The notes beneath the pieces are model-generated. The model was not told where the DNA came from and ran no database searches. It saw only the letters and a program-made list of their open reading frames with translations. This document shows, piece by piece, positions 12,446 to 26,522 of a stretch of 64,000 nucleotides of DNA. The stretch's first letter is position 1. Each line of letters opens with the position of its first letter. This stretch comes from Puffinus mauretanicus. Its lineage: Eukaryota > Chordata > Aves > Procellariiformes > Procellariidae. The DNA is taken from assembly GCA_023333565.1 (NCBI GenBank), contig JAJKFH010001094.1, positions 3,658,001 through 3,722,000 on the forward strand. Reading direction: 5' to 3'. Both the position numbers and the translations under genes were made by a program.

Positions 12446-13170
12446 CATAGAATCATAGAATCATTAAGGTTGGAAAAGACCTCTAAGATCATCATCAACC
12501 CAACACCACCATGCCCACTAAACCATGTCCCTAAGCGCCACATCTACACGTCTTTTAACTACTTCCAGGGATGGGGACTCAAACACTTCCCTGGGCAGCC
12601 TGTTCCAAGGCCTGACCACTCCTTCAGAAAAGAAATTTTTCCTAATGTCCAATCTCAACCTCCCTTGGCGCAACTTGAGGCCATTTCCTCTCGTCCTATC
12701 GCTAGTTACTTGGGAGAAGAGACCAACACCCACCTCGCTACAACCTCCTTTCAGGTAGTTGTAGAGCGCGATGAGGTCTCCCCTCAGCCTCCTCTTCTCC
12801 AGACTAAACAGTCCCAGTTCCCTCAGCCGCTCCTCATAAGACTTGTGCCCCAGGCCCTTCACCAGCTTCGTTGCCCTCCTCTGGACACGCTCCAGCACCT
12901 CAATGTCCTTCTTGTAGTGAGCGGCCCAAAACTGAACACAGTATTCCAGGTGCAGCCTCACCAGTGCTGAGTACAGGGGCACGATCGCCTCCCTGCTCCT
13001 GCTGGCCACACTATTTCTGATACAGGCCAGGATGCTGTTGGCTGCCTTGGCCACCTGGGCACACTGCTGGCTCATGTTCAGCCGGTTGTCAGTCAGTACC
13101 CCAGGTCCTTTTCTACCAGGCAGCTTTCCAGCCACTCTTCCCCAAGCCTGTAGTGTTGCATGGGGTTGTT
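12446..13170 (-). mobile_element. CR1 LINE, 5'-truncated (antisense)
   Basis: It starts on the + strand with two CATAGAAT octamers, the complement of the CR1 tail. Read on the minus strand it encodes the ORF2 C-terminus: [59 protein letters not shown] and [17 protein letters not shown], ending LRDMV. An open frame covers most of it, with a frame change near the 5' truncation at about 13170. It matches the copy at 21857 closely over 0.7 kb but in opposite orientation. Confidence 0.95.
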
Positions 13171-15983
13171 GTGACATATGGTATATTAATAACTTTTTTA
13201 AAGAGACTGGATGAAAATACACCTTTGCAAAGCATAGATGAGTTATCTTGGTAGAATTTCCTCATATGCCTCCAAGAAATACACTATAAAACTACAGTGT
13301 ACACATCCAAGCCTTCTGGAATTCATTGGTTTCACCAAAGATTTAAATTCAGTTAACCTTAAACCATCACTTAAATATTTAGTATCTTCAGAACCTTTTT
13401 CTGAAGACAATACAGATAAGAGAGAAATACTTCCATTTGGGGAAGCAGAATAGATGGGATTCTTCTGTTGGGATGTTACACAGCAGTCGTAAGAGTACCT
13501 GAGCCTTTGGTTACAACAAGTTACAGCATCCATAGGTTCCACTTCAAAGTAAATGGACTTCTTCCGGATATCTACGGATGCCCATGTAGCTTTATTCAGA
13601 GCTTTTGTATTTTTGATGCTCTGTTTTTCATGGTGCTGAGAATTTGTGGTGAGATATTTAAGTATACCTGGGATATCTGTCCTTGAGAAATCTATTTCTG
13701 CTATCCATATGTGTGCTTTGGACATTAAAAATTGAAGTTTCTAACTAACATTTTTACAAAACTCGTATTATGCAATTTAAGCAAGAAAATAACACAATAT
13801 TGTGTGCTTAGCTAAATTATTTTTTCTCATCCAAATACAATAATTAGACTACTATCTAAGGTTAGGAGTACCTTCACCTTCATGACTCTGCTTAATTCCC
13901 ATAACTGGAAAGAGGCTAGTAGGTCATCATAATATGTATGTTCTTTATGATACATAATATATAAGTATATATAATTGATTGCTAGTTATTTTCTTTTCTG
14001 TCTATCAATAGACCATTTCCTTTGCACAGTGATATCCGAAGATACTGCGGTCTCTCTTTGAAGGAAAAAAAATCAGAAACATATACAGCAATAAATATTT
14101 CCATTTCAGAATCTTTTGAGGAAACATCAGAGAGAAAGAAAATAAGATCCCAGAGGTCTTTCCCTCCTCTCATATGTTAGCAGCCTGACACTATTACACT
14201 GCTGGGCATTGTCATTCATAGTGCTTTTGCAATCTTGGTTTCTATTTCTGGAATGTATTTCTAACAGTACAACTTCCAAAGCAAAAGAGTTTGCCATACA
14301 GGATTTCAGCAGGGCTGATAGATGAGATACGTGTTGGTCACACAGAGATTGTATACTCGGGAAAAAAATCAGTGTTATCAGTTTTGAACCAGATAATTTT
14401 CTTTGGATAATAGTGTTGCTAGGACGATGGCAGTGCATACTGCCAGCAAAGTACTTTCAGATAGACTATTAGCAGTGATATCCTCTATTTTCTGTTAATT
14501 GTTAGAGAACATCACAAGAATGAGATTCTTAAAATACAATCTGTTTTAGGACCATCTGTCCAACAGCTTTTGAGTATCTGCAACATGAATTGTGTGCTGG
14601 AATAGATGATTAAAACCAACCTGAACAAAACCGGTTCTTTTTGACTTACACATTTTATTGTGTTGGCTATTACCATATGTTAAGGAAGCAAAATACAACT
14701 GGGTGAATCTTATCCCTATTCTTGATATATCTGTTTTCTAGAAAAAATCCTGATGTTGGTGTGGAATGTGTATGATTTTCAGATTCATCAAAAATATCTG
14801 CCTGGAGGGTTTTACATGATCTCCCGCAACCTGCCAGAATAATTAGGGTTTTAATCAGAAGAGAATTAAAAGACTGTGAAAAATAATGTTTTCAAAACCT
14901 GCCTAAAAGAAAAAATAGGCGTTTAAATTAAATGTTTAGATATACATCTAAGCAGTTTCGGAAACTATCTTGACTAATACTTTGTATCTCTTCAATACAG
15001 CAAGAGTAAGTAGCCAGAGTGCAGTTCAGTGCTTATATCCCTATGTGAAATAAAGCTTTAAACAGAGGAGGAGAATCTCCATGCAAAGAGTGGTGGAAAA
15101 TAAATTAGCTACTGAACTCACTAATAGGAATAAGTGCTTATATATTCCAAAGAAAGCTTAGAAATGCATCTGGAAAAAGAGAAGGCCAGAGGCTTTAGTT
15201 TTGTAGCTGTTGAGCCAAAATTAATGATATACCTGTAGATTGATTTGCATTTCATTGGCTTCACAGGGACAAATTGTAATGGACTTTGTGTCTTTCTTGA
15301 GAACGTTATGAGTAAATTTTGAAAGAGGTGCCTAAGGATTTTTTGTCCGCATGACTCATATTATGCTTCCTGCAAGTTCTGCAGCTAGAAAGCCCAGCTT
15401 AAAGTTTGGACATTATATACAAGTTTGCCTAAGTTACCACAGGTAAAGATAACCCATGCAGGAAAGGAAACGTTTTAAAGTAGAAAAAACGTAAACTGAC
15501 TTCTTGCGTAGAAAAAAGTGGTCTAAAAGCTAAGATTCATAGAAAGATAAAACTGATACCTAGGAGAAGTGACATAGGTTAGGTACTGAATGCCATGTCT
15601 ATGTCATTAAATGAATGGATCTTTTTTTCAGAGTAGTCCTGCCACTGGGATCAGGCTGAGGAGGTGCTTAGCTCCTTAGAAAAATCAGCAGATCACTTAA
15701 ATTAAGTTGCCTAAATATCGATTTAGAAACCAGATCACTCTGCGCAATCAGGTTCTAAAATTTGCAATTTCATTACATAATCATTTGTAAATCCTAAATC
15801 GTGAGATCATGATGGTTTGGCTTTATATTACCTCACAAGAAACATAGTGAGTTTTTTCATATTCCTGCCATATTATTTTAATTCCTTTAAATTCCTTACC
15901 TTTAATTCCTCAATGTTTCTCCTAACATTCCAGAGAGCTACCTAGAACGTGAAAAATAATCAGGTCATTTAACTTTCTTTCAG

Positions 15984-16153
15984 ATTTCCAGGCTTTTGGT
16001 CTGAAGAAAGGAATGTTCTTCAACCCAGATCCTTATCTGAAGATTTCCATCCAGCCTGGAAAACATAGCATCTTCCCAGCGCTTCCTCATCATGGACAGG
16101 AGAAGAGATCCAAGATCATGTGTAATACTGTTAACCCAATCTGGCAAGGAGAG
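15984..16153 (+). CDS. HECW1: HECW1 exon B (C2 domain core)
   Basis: After a pyrimidine-rich tract ending tttcag, the exon completes the split Asp codon and reads [20 protein letters not shown], then [18 protein letters not shown], ending [10 protein letters not shown] at GAG|GTAAGC. The [10 protein letters not shown] and TVNPIW stretches are typical C2 beta strands. In this family the C2 domain binds phospholipids and targets the ligase to membranes. The length is 170 nt and the phases are 1 to 0, so skipping it alone would break the frame, while skipping A and B together would not. CR1 copies in opposite orientations sit in the introns on either side. Confidence 0.95.
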
Positions 16154-19100
16154 GTAAGCAGTTTGAGTGTTGAGCTGAGACTTTTCTTAAAACATGGAAA
16201 TAACTCTAGCAATATTCCTCCTCTTTTTTTTTTTCTAAATTCCTTTCTTGGCTGAATAGTTGTTGACCTAACTGTGCTTGATGTATTTCATGACTTCTTG
16301 TCTTAATGCAAAAGGCTTAATTAGCTACAAAGATGAATGATACATTAAAAAAAAAGTATGGGTTGTACTTTGTGGATATAATTTATGAAGTTGTTAATTA
16401 TTGAAGGCAGCCATAACCCAGAATTGAAAAATAACTTGGATAGCATGAAAGGCTGCTGCTAAATTGTCATAGTGTTCTTACATAAAGAGGAGACATTACA
16501 TAAAGCAGAACAAGTATAGCATGCAAATAAAAAGAGTCTATGTGATTGAAAAGTGTCAATGGCAATATAAATAAAAGGCAATTTTGGCACATTTGCCCAT
16601 CACCTTGAAGAAAAACTCTCTAGTCTGCTGTTTCTTGTTGGAAGGGCTTAGTAAGTATTAATGAGATCTAAGAGTTCAATTGGTGCCTGCTGTTTTTAAA
16701 GTACGCCTGAAGTGGCAACAGACAGCAAAGAATAAGGGATCTCTTTGGATTTAAAGCAATCTAACATAATGGGTGTGATTTACTGGTGTTCCCTGTCAGA
16801 CTAATATCTCCACTACAGGAAAGAGTAGAAGTAAATAGACTAAATAGATTTATTCAAATTAAAATGCAAATTGTAAAGTAGTTTAGGGATAATTAGGTCA
16901 AACTCTATAGACGTGAAAGTGTGGGTGGGGTAAAAAGACAGCAGAAATGTCACTGAATACTCCTACCTGGAGCGGGATAGTCAAGAAACTAGGTACCACA
17001 TCAGATTATGCGACAGGTCAGCCTACGTGGGGGAGATTATGTGGCAGGGGCAGGGGGGACGATCTCGAAACTAGTCTGAGAAAAATGCCTTCTAATAGGA
17101 TTTAATTAAGTGGAAGGCCCTGTCATGACGCATCCGCCAAGCCGTAACTTCTCTGTGGCTCCAAGCATCAGATGTAGCTGGCTGAGGGGTCCCAGGTCAA
17201 GCTGAGGAGCTGGAACCTGACATGGAGGATCAGGGAGTTGGCAGAGATCTTTCAGTAAAGCGCATAACACATAGGCCTAGAGGCAGGCAGGCATGAAGGG
17301 GAAACTTGCTGTATGTGTGGCACAGTATGTGTGATTGTGGGAGCTGGCAGCAAGTGTGGATGCCAGGAGCTGACACTCAAAGGAGGAGATGGGATATGAA
17401 TGTGGTCCCACCATTCTGTATCAGCCAGTTATCTGCCGAGGTGGCACACAGGCTGTCCTTATCCGAAGAGGATGTAGCAGCTGTGCTGATGGAGGCTGAA
17501 AATAGGCTTTTTAGAAGCACTCAGTACCGGTCAGAAGTCTTCTCTCAACAAAGGCAACCCCCAGCCAGTGTAATTTGTTCTCACTTCAAGATTCTTTTGC
17601 ACTGCTGGAGGATAAAATAACCAAAGAGTAAGAATGTGGCCCTGATAAAATGTCAAGGGTGTCTTCTCAGGCCATGTGGGATAGCTGAGTTTGTGGGCTG
17701 ACATTTCTTTTCCAGTGGAGTTCGGCAGTGAGAAAAGGAGAAACAATGAAATGGCCTAATTATGGACATCGGAAAGCAAAAGAGCACAGCTGGCTTCCAG
17801 CTTCTCTGTTCAGCTCCCTGGTTTTCTTGATTGCATGCAAGCACACTGCTTTTCCCTGTCTGTTGTTAGCCTGTTAGTGGCTAAGGAGTCTAAAACAGCA
17901 GAGCTGTCATTCAACATGTTCTCCTTCTGCATTCTCTTCAGCTGATATTGAGATGTTTAACTGCATGCATTTGTGTGGCAGTCTATGCACATCAGCTGGT
18001 CTGAAGTCTTTGTTTTGGTACTGAAAACCCATGTTGGCTTCTATTGCACAGAAGACCCTAGGCCTGATTTTCTTCAACTTTGTCCCTTTATGGGACAAGG
18101 GGAGAAGGAAGACTGCAAACCGTTGCTGAATCATGGTGGTGGTAGCCATTCTTCTGTCCACCCTTTTCATTCATGGATGTGAATATATGAAGTGAAAAAT
18201 ATTGAGGAATCATAGCTATTTCATTAAATGGATCAGTTACTAGTTGTTTTCCCAAAAAAATACTTTAGGCCTGTATCTCATCATATTGATGATCATCTTA
18301 ATTTCACAGACTGTTCAAATAATGTTCAGCACAAGTTATCCTGACTTAAAGGTATTTCTCCATTGCTCTGTTTTGCAGTACTTTGTACAGGAGAACATAA
18401 GGAAATGGAAATGTCTTACTAAGAGAGAAGAGTAGCATGTGACATTTTGACACTTGCAGCAGGGCTCTGTGTGAGGTGAAAGAGCCCTCACACTGAGAAT
18501 TGTTCACTGAGACAGGTTAAAGCCCAGGTGGTATCCTCTGCTGGTAGAGAGGGGTCATTTTGTGATGTTTCTATATGTTTTCGCATGCTCACAGAAGCAT
18601 AAGATCGGATTCTGCTAAGCCAAAGTGCTGAATATTGCTGTGTGTAATAATGACGAATGATAAATACTTCGGGAAGATCCAAACGAGCTACTTATGGTGC
18701 CTAGGTCTCTACAAGGTCAATGAAGAGAAGTAGGCAGCTGCAGAAAATAAAAACAATAAGTGTCTTCAGATAAGGAATTGTTACTGAATCAGGGTTAATG
18801 GTCCTGCTTATTTTCCTACTCCTGGCTTTACTTTCAAACTGGTGCATTCTTCAGCAACATCTGTACTGTTAAATGAAATGAGTTCCTGGGAACCACATGC
18901 CACTGGACAGCTTGACTCTACACTCCTAGGTTAAGCAGACATTCTGCTGGAAGTCCACACAGTTGCAAGAGCATAGTGGGTGAGTTGTCCTACCATGCTG
19001 ATTTGAGGTAAAATGCAAAGGAAATCTCAGAAGGAAGTGCCCACTTCCCAGATCTTCTGTACATCTAGTAGAATTGAGAAGGGTGAATGTTGATCGTATC

Positions 19101-21839
19101 TCTTCTAATATTGACATTATAAAAATAATGACACTATTCCCATAGTTTCATATGGAGACAATGTGTCTGCTGTCACATTCTTTGGAAAAAGCTCCTTTAA
19201 GATGATTTAATTTGTCAGCAAGCAGTAAAGTGATAGATAATTCAGACAAGCAATAGAGATCATTTGGGTTCATAAGCAACAAAGCAAAGTGGTTAAAAAA
19301 GTAGTTCACATACCTCCAGCTGGTTAGCAAATCCTCTCAATGGTTTTGCAGACAAAGTACTTCAGACCACTGGACTTTCCCTTAGACATATTTATGGTAT
19401 TTCTTTCTTAACTGTGGCATTTTGAGCTAACTGCTTCTTCAGTTGTTCATTTATTAATGAGTGGTTGGAGAGCCTCAAGGAATGGGCAGTGAAATGACTA
19501 TAAAAATTGACTGTTGCAACCATCCAGCATATTTAAAGTAGTAGGAAGTGTCATCTGTTAAATGACACATTGAATTTCAAGTCTGATAATTCTAGCTCTG
19601 GAAGAATAGATTGTCTTAAAGTGGGAGCCTCGTACTAGGATAAAAACTCTCTCAACTCCCTGCAGCTTCGCTGTTTGTTTCTTTGCCTCAGCCTTTACAA
19701 ATATTGTTAAATTGTAGCTGAGGCAGAAAATAGTGTTTTGGGTGGCTGCTTTATCACTCTGAAGATAGCTGCACTTTACTGGTGAATTAATTGATATGTA
19801 TGAACAGAGGTGTTCAGTACTCTGTTGCAAGGCACTTAACAAATAGTAGTTAATGTGTCAGATCTGATAAACAGAATTATACTATTTTCACATGTGTAGC
19901 TTGTACTCTCTGCACCTCAGCCCACAACCTTTCAAAAATACTGCGCTTGAATAAACTCTCACGGAACCTGTCTCTTCAGATTACTAACTCAAAATCAGAA
20001 GAAGGAGACAGTCAGGGGTTCAAACGCCAGAGGGATGTGGTTTGGGGAGAGAGGGCTTCTGTAGTGCAGACCGTCATCAGTGATAGAAACATTGGGTATG
20101 GATGCTGCCTGCAAGAATGCTGAGATGACACGAATGCAACTGACTGTCTGAGTGCTGGTTTGTAACTGCTTTTTTTATGGTGCAGATTTATAACTCGGGC
20201 ACTGATTCTGTGGTCGTGAATGCTGGACTGGTGTAGGGTGAACCACCCAGCAGTGCTGGGACTGAAAGATGCTTTGTCAAAGTAGCAAGATCGTGCAATA
20301 CGGGGTTGATGTTAGCGCTCTGCTTCTCTTGAGGCTTTATGCTGGCTGATATGATGGGTGCTACCTGATGTAGCACAAACCTAGAGTGATGCAAGCAGGG
20401 CATACTTCATCAAAGGTGAATCTTTCCAGAACAGAGTTAAACCATTAAAGATGCTGTAATATATTTGAATGAACAGTATGAATTTAAATTAAAGCAGGTT
20501 ATATTTGATCTGATTTTGATCTAGTATTTAGAGCGCTAGATGCTGATAGTCCTACCATGGCCTCACAGAATCATTGCATGATTTCACCAGAAGTCCAAAA
20601 TAAAAAAAGCAACAGGAACATCACACTGATTTAACTACTTATTTATTGTTTACCTTAGATAACTTTTTTCCCCCCTTTTACTGGCAAATACAAAAGAATC
20701 TGCTGCAGAAACTTGGAGGCCTTTACACCTAAGCGTAAATCCAATATAGGTGCGGTGAAATCCAAATCCTGAATTCAGTATGAGTTTTGCCAAAGGTGTC
20801 ATTGGGACTGAGTAAAGCCTTGTGGGTGGTAGCTTCACTGTATAACATTTCTGCACACATGGCCAGGTAAAGTGTAAAACATAGTTTGACTACAGAGAAA
20901 AGCTGTGATTTTACAGCTGCAGTTTTTTGAATATCTGCTGATGACTGAAATGTGAAAACCCAAGACAACTTCAGTTTCTTCAGGAATGGGTTACGGTGTG
21001 AAAAAATTGTCTAGATTTTTTTTTTTTAATCTGTTATTCTTCTAGAAATGCATTTTAATTGCAACTTCTGCATCTAGAAGACTATCAGTCTTGCTAATCT
21101 TGTATATTAGTGCTCGTGAGAGTCCTCAAATATTTTCAGTCTATGCTGTGCTAAGAAATTTGTAGACACTGTGTGAGAGATGAAGAAAACCCCTGACTCT
21201 TTAAGCAGTGTTTGCACTTGATTTATCCAGAAGTTCTTTTAAATTTCTAATGTCTTAGGGCTGAAATTTACCATTAATAAAGTAAGAGACATCTTGCAAA
21301 ACTATCTAAGCCATCAGAGAGAATTCATGATGAGCCTATTAACTAGTAACTCTGAATGTTGTAGAATACTTGAAATAGATGGGAAGGACTTCTTTTTAAT
21401 TCCTTGTTTCCAATACAGAGAGGGAGTGAATCTGAGGGAGAAATCTAGGAAGCCAATTTGCTGAAGGCCCTATCTAACTTTGAAGGAGTTCAGTAGAAAG
21501 GATTGAATCAGACCTTAGAACAGCAACACATTCTTATGTGCACCCTTTTTACTGTAGATAAAAAAAAAACATTGTGCCATGCCAGAATAAGGTACCGCAT
21601 TGGATCTGGCACCTTGCGGTCACTGCTGAATTCCAGGACTCTCTCGGAGTACGTGTAGGCACGTCCCAGCCTTTGGCAGCAGTGGAGCTCTGTGCTTGAC
21701 ACTACTGACTCTGCAATATTTTATATTGTCATTGAGGAGTACTGTAGTAAGTTTAAGAAACCGGAATTCCCCACGAGCTTATTCAGTTGTTCGTATGAGT
21801 AGTGTTGTATGGGACAATAGTGATACGTAGAGGAAGTTT

Positions 21840-22826
21840 TTGAGTTTTTTTGGGGTAAAAAACTGGCTGAATGGCCGAGCCCAGAGAGTTGTGGCAAACG
21901 GAGTTAAATCCAGTTGGCGGCCGGTCACGAGCGGGGTTCCCCAGGGCTCAGTACTGGGGCTGGTCTTGTTCAATATCTTTATCGATGATCTGGACGAGGG
22001 GATCGAGTGCTCCCTCAGTAAGTTTGCAGATGACACCAAGTTGGGCGGGAGTGTTGATCTGCTGGAGGGTAGGAAGGCTCTGCAGAGGGACCTGGACAGG
22101 CTGGATCGATGGGCCGAGGCCAATTGTATGAGGTTCAACAAGGCCAAGTGCAGGGTCCTGCACTTTGGCCACAACAACCCCAGGCAACGCTACAGGCTTG
22201 GGGAAGAGTGGCTGGAAAGCTGCCCAGAGGAAAAGGACCTGGGGGTGCTGATTGACAGTCGGCTGAACATGAGCCGGCAGTGTGCTCAGGTGGCCAAGAA
22301 GGCCAATGGCATCCTGGCCTGTATTAGGAATAGTGTGGCCAGCAGGACTAGGGAGGTGATCGTGCCCCTGTACTCGGCACTGGTGAGGCCGCCCTCGAAG
22401 ACTGTGTTCAGTTCTTGGGCCCCTCACTACAAGAAGGACATTGAGGTGCTGGAGCGTGTCCAGAGAAGGGCAACGAAGCTGGTGGAGGGCCTGGAGCACA
22501 AGTCTTATGAGGAGCGGCTGAGGGAACTGGGGTTGTTTAGTCTGGAGAAGAGGAGGCTGAGGGGAGACCTCATCGTGCTCTACAACTACCTGAAAGGAGG
22601 TTGTAGCGAGGTGGGGGTTGGTCTCTTCTCCCAAGTAACCAGCGATAGGACGAGAGGAAATGGCCTCAAGTTGCGCCAGGGGAGGTTTAGATTGGACATT
22701 AGGAAAAATTTCTTTAGTGAAGGAGTGGTCAGGCCTTGGAACAGGCTGCCCAGGGAAGTGGTTGAGTCCCCATCCCTGGAAGTATTTAAAAGACGTGTAG
22801 ATGAGGCGCTTAGAGATATGGTTTAG
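21840..22826 (+). pseudogene. CR1 ORF2 C-terminal reverse transcriptase fragment, open frame of 328 codons
   Basis: From about codon 7 onward ([14 protein letters not shown]) this is CR1 reverse transcriptase palm, thumb and C-terminal region. It has [54 protein letters not shown] and [15 protein letters not shown], ending ALRDMV. The first few codons come from flanking DNA. Around 22388-22425 the frame shifts by one base and back, so [10 protein letters not shown] replaces the usual [10 protein letters not shown]. It lacks the endonuclease and the fingers and cannot mobilise itself. Confidence 0.85.
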
Positions 22827-22916
22827 TGGGCATGGTGGTGTTGGGTTGACGGTTGGACACGATGATCTTAGAGGTCTTTTCCAACCTTACTGATTCTATG
22901 ATTCTATGATTCTATG
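21857..22916 (+). mobile_element. CR1 LINE, 5'-truncated, long open ORF2 remnant
   Basis: The element begins at aactggctgaatggccgag, inside the reverse transcriptase, and ends with three ATTCTATG octamers (22893-22916). It carries the palm motif FADD at 22023-22034 and the whole ORF2 C-terminus with no stop or net frame change until the natural stop at 22824-22826. This is the best preserved and probably youngest CR1 in the window. No target-site duplication is visible, as expected for CR1. Confidence 0.96.
22893..22916 (+). repeat. CR1 tail octamer (ATTCTATG)x3
   Basis: Three exact copies of ATTCTATG follow the CR1 3' region. Avian CR1 elements end in this kind of octamer array instead of a poly(A) tail, so this fixes the element's orientation and 3' end. 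Confidence 0.95.
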
Positions 22917-25900
22917 AATGGGGAGCAGAATAATACAGATGGAGAGTGGCGAGTCCATTAAGAGTGTAATTGTTTCACTGGAGTATTTGAAATGGAAAAG
23001 CCACTAATGAAATATTCAGCTGAAAGACTAAATCTGTCTTCATCCGTCAAATGTAATTTACAACCTTTTAAGATTTACTTCTGCTTGTATCGTCCCTGTG
23101 GCATGATGGATATCGCAAATACATTTTCTTTTTAATTATATTTCTTATTCAACTCCAAATCAAGAGCCTAATTCTTCCTGTCACCAATGTATTAATTTAC
23201 CTATCTTTCACCAATTATTATATTGACTGTTTTTAAAGAACTTGACTTGCACTTAACTTGTCTAATTGGTACTAATGGACATATTCTGTTCATTTCAACA
23301 ACTTCCTTGATAGAATTATTGAGAGCTGATCACTGTGATCTTTCTATATTCAGGGATGCAAATAATATTGGTAAAAATAAAACATGGGAATTAATCATCA
23401 TCATTAGTTGGCTTTCTATGAAAACTCTTTTCAAGCTCTGGAAATGGTTCTGTTATCTTATAAATGGATACAGATGTATTCTGCCAGGTCAGCATTAGCA
23501 TGTACCTTCATTCTTTACTATATGTAAGTCATGCATTAAACCCCCACAAGATCTGTTCACATTAAGAAAATTAATCATCTGTGTATGTAAAACGATTGTT
23601 GGGTCTGGAAGCAAATAGGCACTGAAAAGTAGATTACTGTCTGAAACTCCTTCAATGGTGTTTACTACAGTGTTTTCAGATCTTGCTTGAAGATGGCAGC
23701 AATAATGTAAAATTAGATTTATATTTAGGTCATTGAGATGGTGTGAGAGTATGAGTGTGTCAGCTGATCCTAGGTAGCTTTGATTGTGACTTGTGAATCT
23801 GCAGGAGGTGGCTGTGTAAAATCCATGTAAATGAGAGGAGAATCCTAAAGACTTACCTACTGACCAGAGCCAAAACTGATGATATACTGCTTAGCCCAAA
23901 AAGACTTAATATTTTGATGTGGTTTTCTCCATCATGTCCCTTTTGCTCTTCCCTTTCCCTCCCTTCTCTGTATTTCTATGGAAATAATTAGGGCTTGTTG
24001 ATATTTGGTGCCTGTGAAAATATCAACTAAAGCTTTTCCTTTGAGTGGGGCATTTTAAGGCTGTGCCTGGTAGAGATTCTCTAGTGTCTAGTAAGATGTG
24101 CTATAATGCTGCAGCTTTTCTCTTAGTGAGGAAGTAATAGGGTTTCTTTCTCCTATCCTACTGCCTCTTTTCATTAAACATGTAGGAACAAAGCAATCAT
24201 TGGATCTCCTGCCACTCTAACAAGTGGGACAAGCATTGACAAATGGCTAAAGAAGTGTGGAAAGTAGAGATGCAATGGCTTTGTTTCTAGAGCAAGCCTG
24301 TTTCCTCCTAGCCATCATAATTCCAGAGGGATGCAAGAACATCCTAAAAAGGAAATAATTGAAGAAGACACTGAGAAAATAATACAATTACTAACTTGTT
24401 CTATAGATCATGGTTCTTAATGATTCAATGGGTCCATCTACAATAGTATTTTCGTTCTGTTCAAAAGAGCAGTTTCAAAGCAAATCTCCTGATATCCGCA
24501 CTAAAGACACTGCTTGACAGTCTTAAAGTGCATGAACTGAATTACTCTCAGCATAAAGTAAGCCAAGAGATGTGCTTCAGGAGTGCACCTAACACTTTTC
24601 AGACGATAAAGGGAGTTCAATCCAGGGCACCAGCCTGGAGTTTCTTCATGGTAAAACCCTTGCAACATGTCTGGATGTGGTCATCAGGTGCACAACACCA
24701 GCTGCTTTGCTCTCCAGATCCGCTCTTATTGTACCACATGTCTTCCTAATGCAGACGTGGCCAGTGTATTCCAGGGATCAGGAAACATCAGTCTCCACAA
24801 GGCCTCCTTACCGCTGCTCATGACAGGTGCCATTTTTTCCTCAGTATGCCAGAGATCTTCAATCATTCCTTGTGTTCAGACTTTCTGCGCGTCGCTTCCT
24901 TTTAGGAATACACCTGACAGATAACCTATAAACAGGAGCACTCTCATCCCTAGCTGGTAAGGATCAGGCAAGGGGACAGCTGATACACTACATGGATGAG
25001 ATGGGGTCTGAGACTGTTTCTTGGGCCAGGCACCCTGTGAGAAACAGGTTGTTCCTAATGGTAATTTCTTGGCAGTTTTGAGGCAATCTGCCATATCCTC
25101 TGTGGAGCATACTGTGTCACGTATCATCTCAAGTTCTAAGAGTCATTTTGTACGAAGCAACAGTTGATGTGATATGCAGGGTAGTGCGCTGTGACTAATG
25201 CAACTTTATAGGTAATTACGGGTTTGGGCTAATCAGAGAATAGAGATTTAACTTCTTGTTTGTTATCCATTCTTCCACGGACTGCTGTAGATCAACTACA
25301 AATTTTGGGTCCAGTGATACCTTGTAAGAGTTTTTTTCCCCACATTTTATATAATGCATTTTACTTGAATTTTAGTCAGGGATCAAGTAAAAACATCAAG
25401 TTCTAGCCATCACTTACCATTTTTGTGGATTGTTCTTCCCAAGTGTCCTGTTTTCTGCTGTTATCCAAATAAATATATGATCAGTTATTAGACAAAGTCT
25501 TTTCCTTGGGTGGGGCTTTAGCCTTGAACTATAGCTGTTTTGGTAGATGAGTTTGCACCTGTGTTGAAATCCATGACTTCCTTTGAGAGGTTTTGTATTC
25601 AAGTACAAAGAAAGCCTCAGATGAAGTCACAAACCACATCCTTGCAGCCATTGTCAAGTTTGGTGGACCTCTGGACAGCTGGAGAGGCTAAACCTTTTGA
25701 AAAAGTTAAGTCAGAATATCAGAATTTCAAAACTGCCAGAAATTATATTTTCACTTTGTTCTTTGACGGTGAAAAAAGCCCATTTATGTAAACTCCAGTA
25801 TACCCTTCTACAGTTAGTCAGAGTGTAAACTTTAGTGTCTAGGATTCCAGCAGGTTCTATGAAGTTCTTGACCAGTCTTGCAGAGTTTGCACTAACGGTT

Positions 25901-26522
25901 GTGATTCAAGGAACTTAAATTTTTGTGGGGAAAAACCCAACCAATAAACAAGCCCACAAAATGAGCTGTGGCCCCAATGAAAATATACGGCTTAAAGATT
26001 GCTGTCTTAGATTGTGGAAGAAAATGCATAGTAGCCAATGCCAGCTGCAAAACATGAAAGAATCTGGCTTCAAGTAGTGACGATCAGAAAAATCAGAAGT
26101 CTTTTTAAAGTAATATATTTGGGCTTATTGTACTAAAGTTTTTGTATTGTTGTTTTTTTCTGCAACCATGAATGTTATACTTCTTTTTAATGTGAAAGCT
26201 TAATTTCTGAGTTCATTCTATAACAGTAAGAGTTGTGATAATAAGAAAAGTTCCAAATAACGGAAGACTTACAGTAAAAATTGTAATAGTAACATCAAAA
26301 AATAGCAGCAGACTTACTCTTAAAATGCAGCACTTTTGGTTGTCAGTGGTGTAGTTTGTGGGCACGTGTAAGAAGCCACATCAAACTTCCCTCATCCTGG
26401 AAAGAGTTGATTTTTTTCTCTGTTGTGATCTTACAGCCTCCTTTTCTCACCTTTCCTTTGGATGAATTATTAATCACAACATCACTGAGCATGAACCCAG
26501 GGGTACTGCAGAATTTATAATC

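Larger units (their letters stand above)
5557..15983 (+). other. HECW1: HECW1 intron A-B (10.4 kb)
   Basis: Bounded by GTAAGT and tttcag. It contains a TA/TG tract just after the donor, an A run near 7447-7462, two antisense CR1 pieces at 10711 and 12446, and a duplicated TGGTCTTTCCAGTG at 10658-10691. The remainder looks unique and AT-rich. Scattered open frames of 60-160 codons show no recognisable protein. Confidence 0.85.

Noticed and set aside
12470..12970. Plus-strand frame of 166 codons
   Set aside because: It is the complement of the antisense CR1 ORF2.
13243..13725. Minus-strand open frame of 160 codons in intron A-B
   Set aside because: No recognisable domain. A frame of this length is not surprising by chance in 64 kb read six ways.
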